Assembly (NCBI GenBank): GCA_020430865.1
Contig: JAGQIY010001052.1
Location: forward strand, 1 to 6,242
Direction of reading: 5' to 3'
Length of the DNA: 6,242 bases
Source of the DNA: Myxococcales bacterium
GTDB lineage: Bacteria; Myxococcota; Polyangia; Polyangiales; Polyangiaceae
The translations under genes were made by a program, and so were the position numbers. Below are positions 6,004-6,242 of the stretch, one piece after another (position 1 is the stretch's first letter; the number at the start of each line of letters is the position of its first letter). A model generated the notes under the pieces. It made no database searches and was not told the origin of the DNA. It saw nothing but the letters and a program-made list of their open reading frames with translations.

Positions 6004-6242
6004 GGGTCGCCACCCGCATGTCGCTGGGTTCGGTGCTCGCACTACTGCCATTGCTCTTGCTCTTGCTCTACTTGCTGGGGCAGGTCCAGCACCTCGCCGC
6101 CGACGGCAGGCGCGCCAGCGACAGCTTCCAGCTCGCGGCGCGAGCGCTCCGGCTCACTCAGCGTCTGGACCCCCTGGAGGAGTACGCTCGCAAATACGCG
6201 GTCACGCGCGACCTGCGCTACCGCGACCGCTTCGAGCGCACC
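6000..6242 (+). CDS. Probable membrane sensor histidine kinase, N-terminal fragment (cut by window end)
   Basis: 81 codons open to the window edge from GTG 6000, whose first three bases overlap the regulator stop as GTGA (6000-6003). The protein begins MRVATRMSLGS and then a Leu-rich membrane segment (about 10-27, LALLPLLLLLLYLLG). A predicted helical sensor region follows, with a stretch RLDPLEEYARKYAVTRD (about 55-71) resembling the extracytoplasmic helices of kinases paired with NtrC-type regulators. No HAMP, HisKA or ATPase domain is inside the window, so the kinase call rests on the coupling to the response regulator and the N-terminal style. ATG 6018 is an alternative start that would leave only three residues before the membrane segment. 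Confidence 0.65.
   Translation, partial: MRVATRMSLGSVLALLPLLLLLLYLLGQVQHLAADGRRASDSFQLAARALRLTQRLDPLEEYARKYAVTRDLRYRDRFERT

Overview
The window is high-GC bacterial DNA with dense, short-spaced genes. It holds five complete genes and the start of a sixth. An NtrC-class regulator directly followed by a membrane-anchored sensor gene, together with the high GC content, would fit Myxococcota or a related former deltaproteobacterial lineage. That placement is a guess from gene style, not from a marker gene.

Left part (about 102-1505, + strand): a two-domain NAD(P)-binding oxidoreductase-like protein of YbjT-type layout. It runs convergently into the next gene and their ends overlap by 17 bp. Middle part (about 4407 down to 1489, - strand): three genes in one direction. 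First comes a membrane-embedded processive family-2 glycosyltransferase of the hyaluronan synthase/NodC type. After a 121 bp gap comes a low-molecular-weight tyrosine phosphatase, joined by a GTGA stop/start overlap to a fructosamine-kinase-family protein. The last two form a plausible two-step protein deglycation module.

Right part (4645 to the end, + strand): an NtrC-type response regulator (receiver, sigma54-activating AAA+ domain, Fis-type HTH) coupled by another GTGA overlap to the start of what is probably its sensor histidine kinase, cut off by the window end.

The most notable feature is the 237 bp divergent region between the glycosyltransferase and the regulator. It contains a near-perfect sigma54 promoter (YTGGCACG-N4-TTGC) pointing at the glycosyltransferase. 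About 140 bp upstream of the predicted transcription start lies a 23 bp dyad, where an enhancer for a sigma54 activator would be expected. The simplest reading is a self-contained circuit: sensor kinase -> NtrC-type regulator -> sigma54 promoter -> polysaccharide synthase, possibly with the phosphatase and deglycation kinase in the same transcript. The promoter lies so close to the gene that the predicted start falls next to an ATGATG, which bears on where translation begins.
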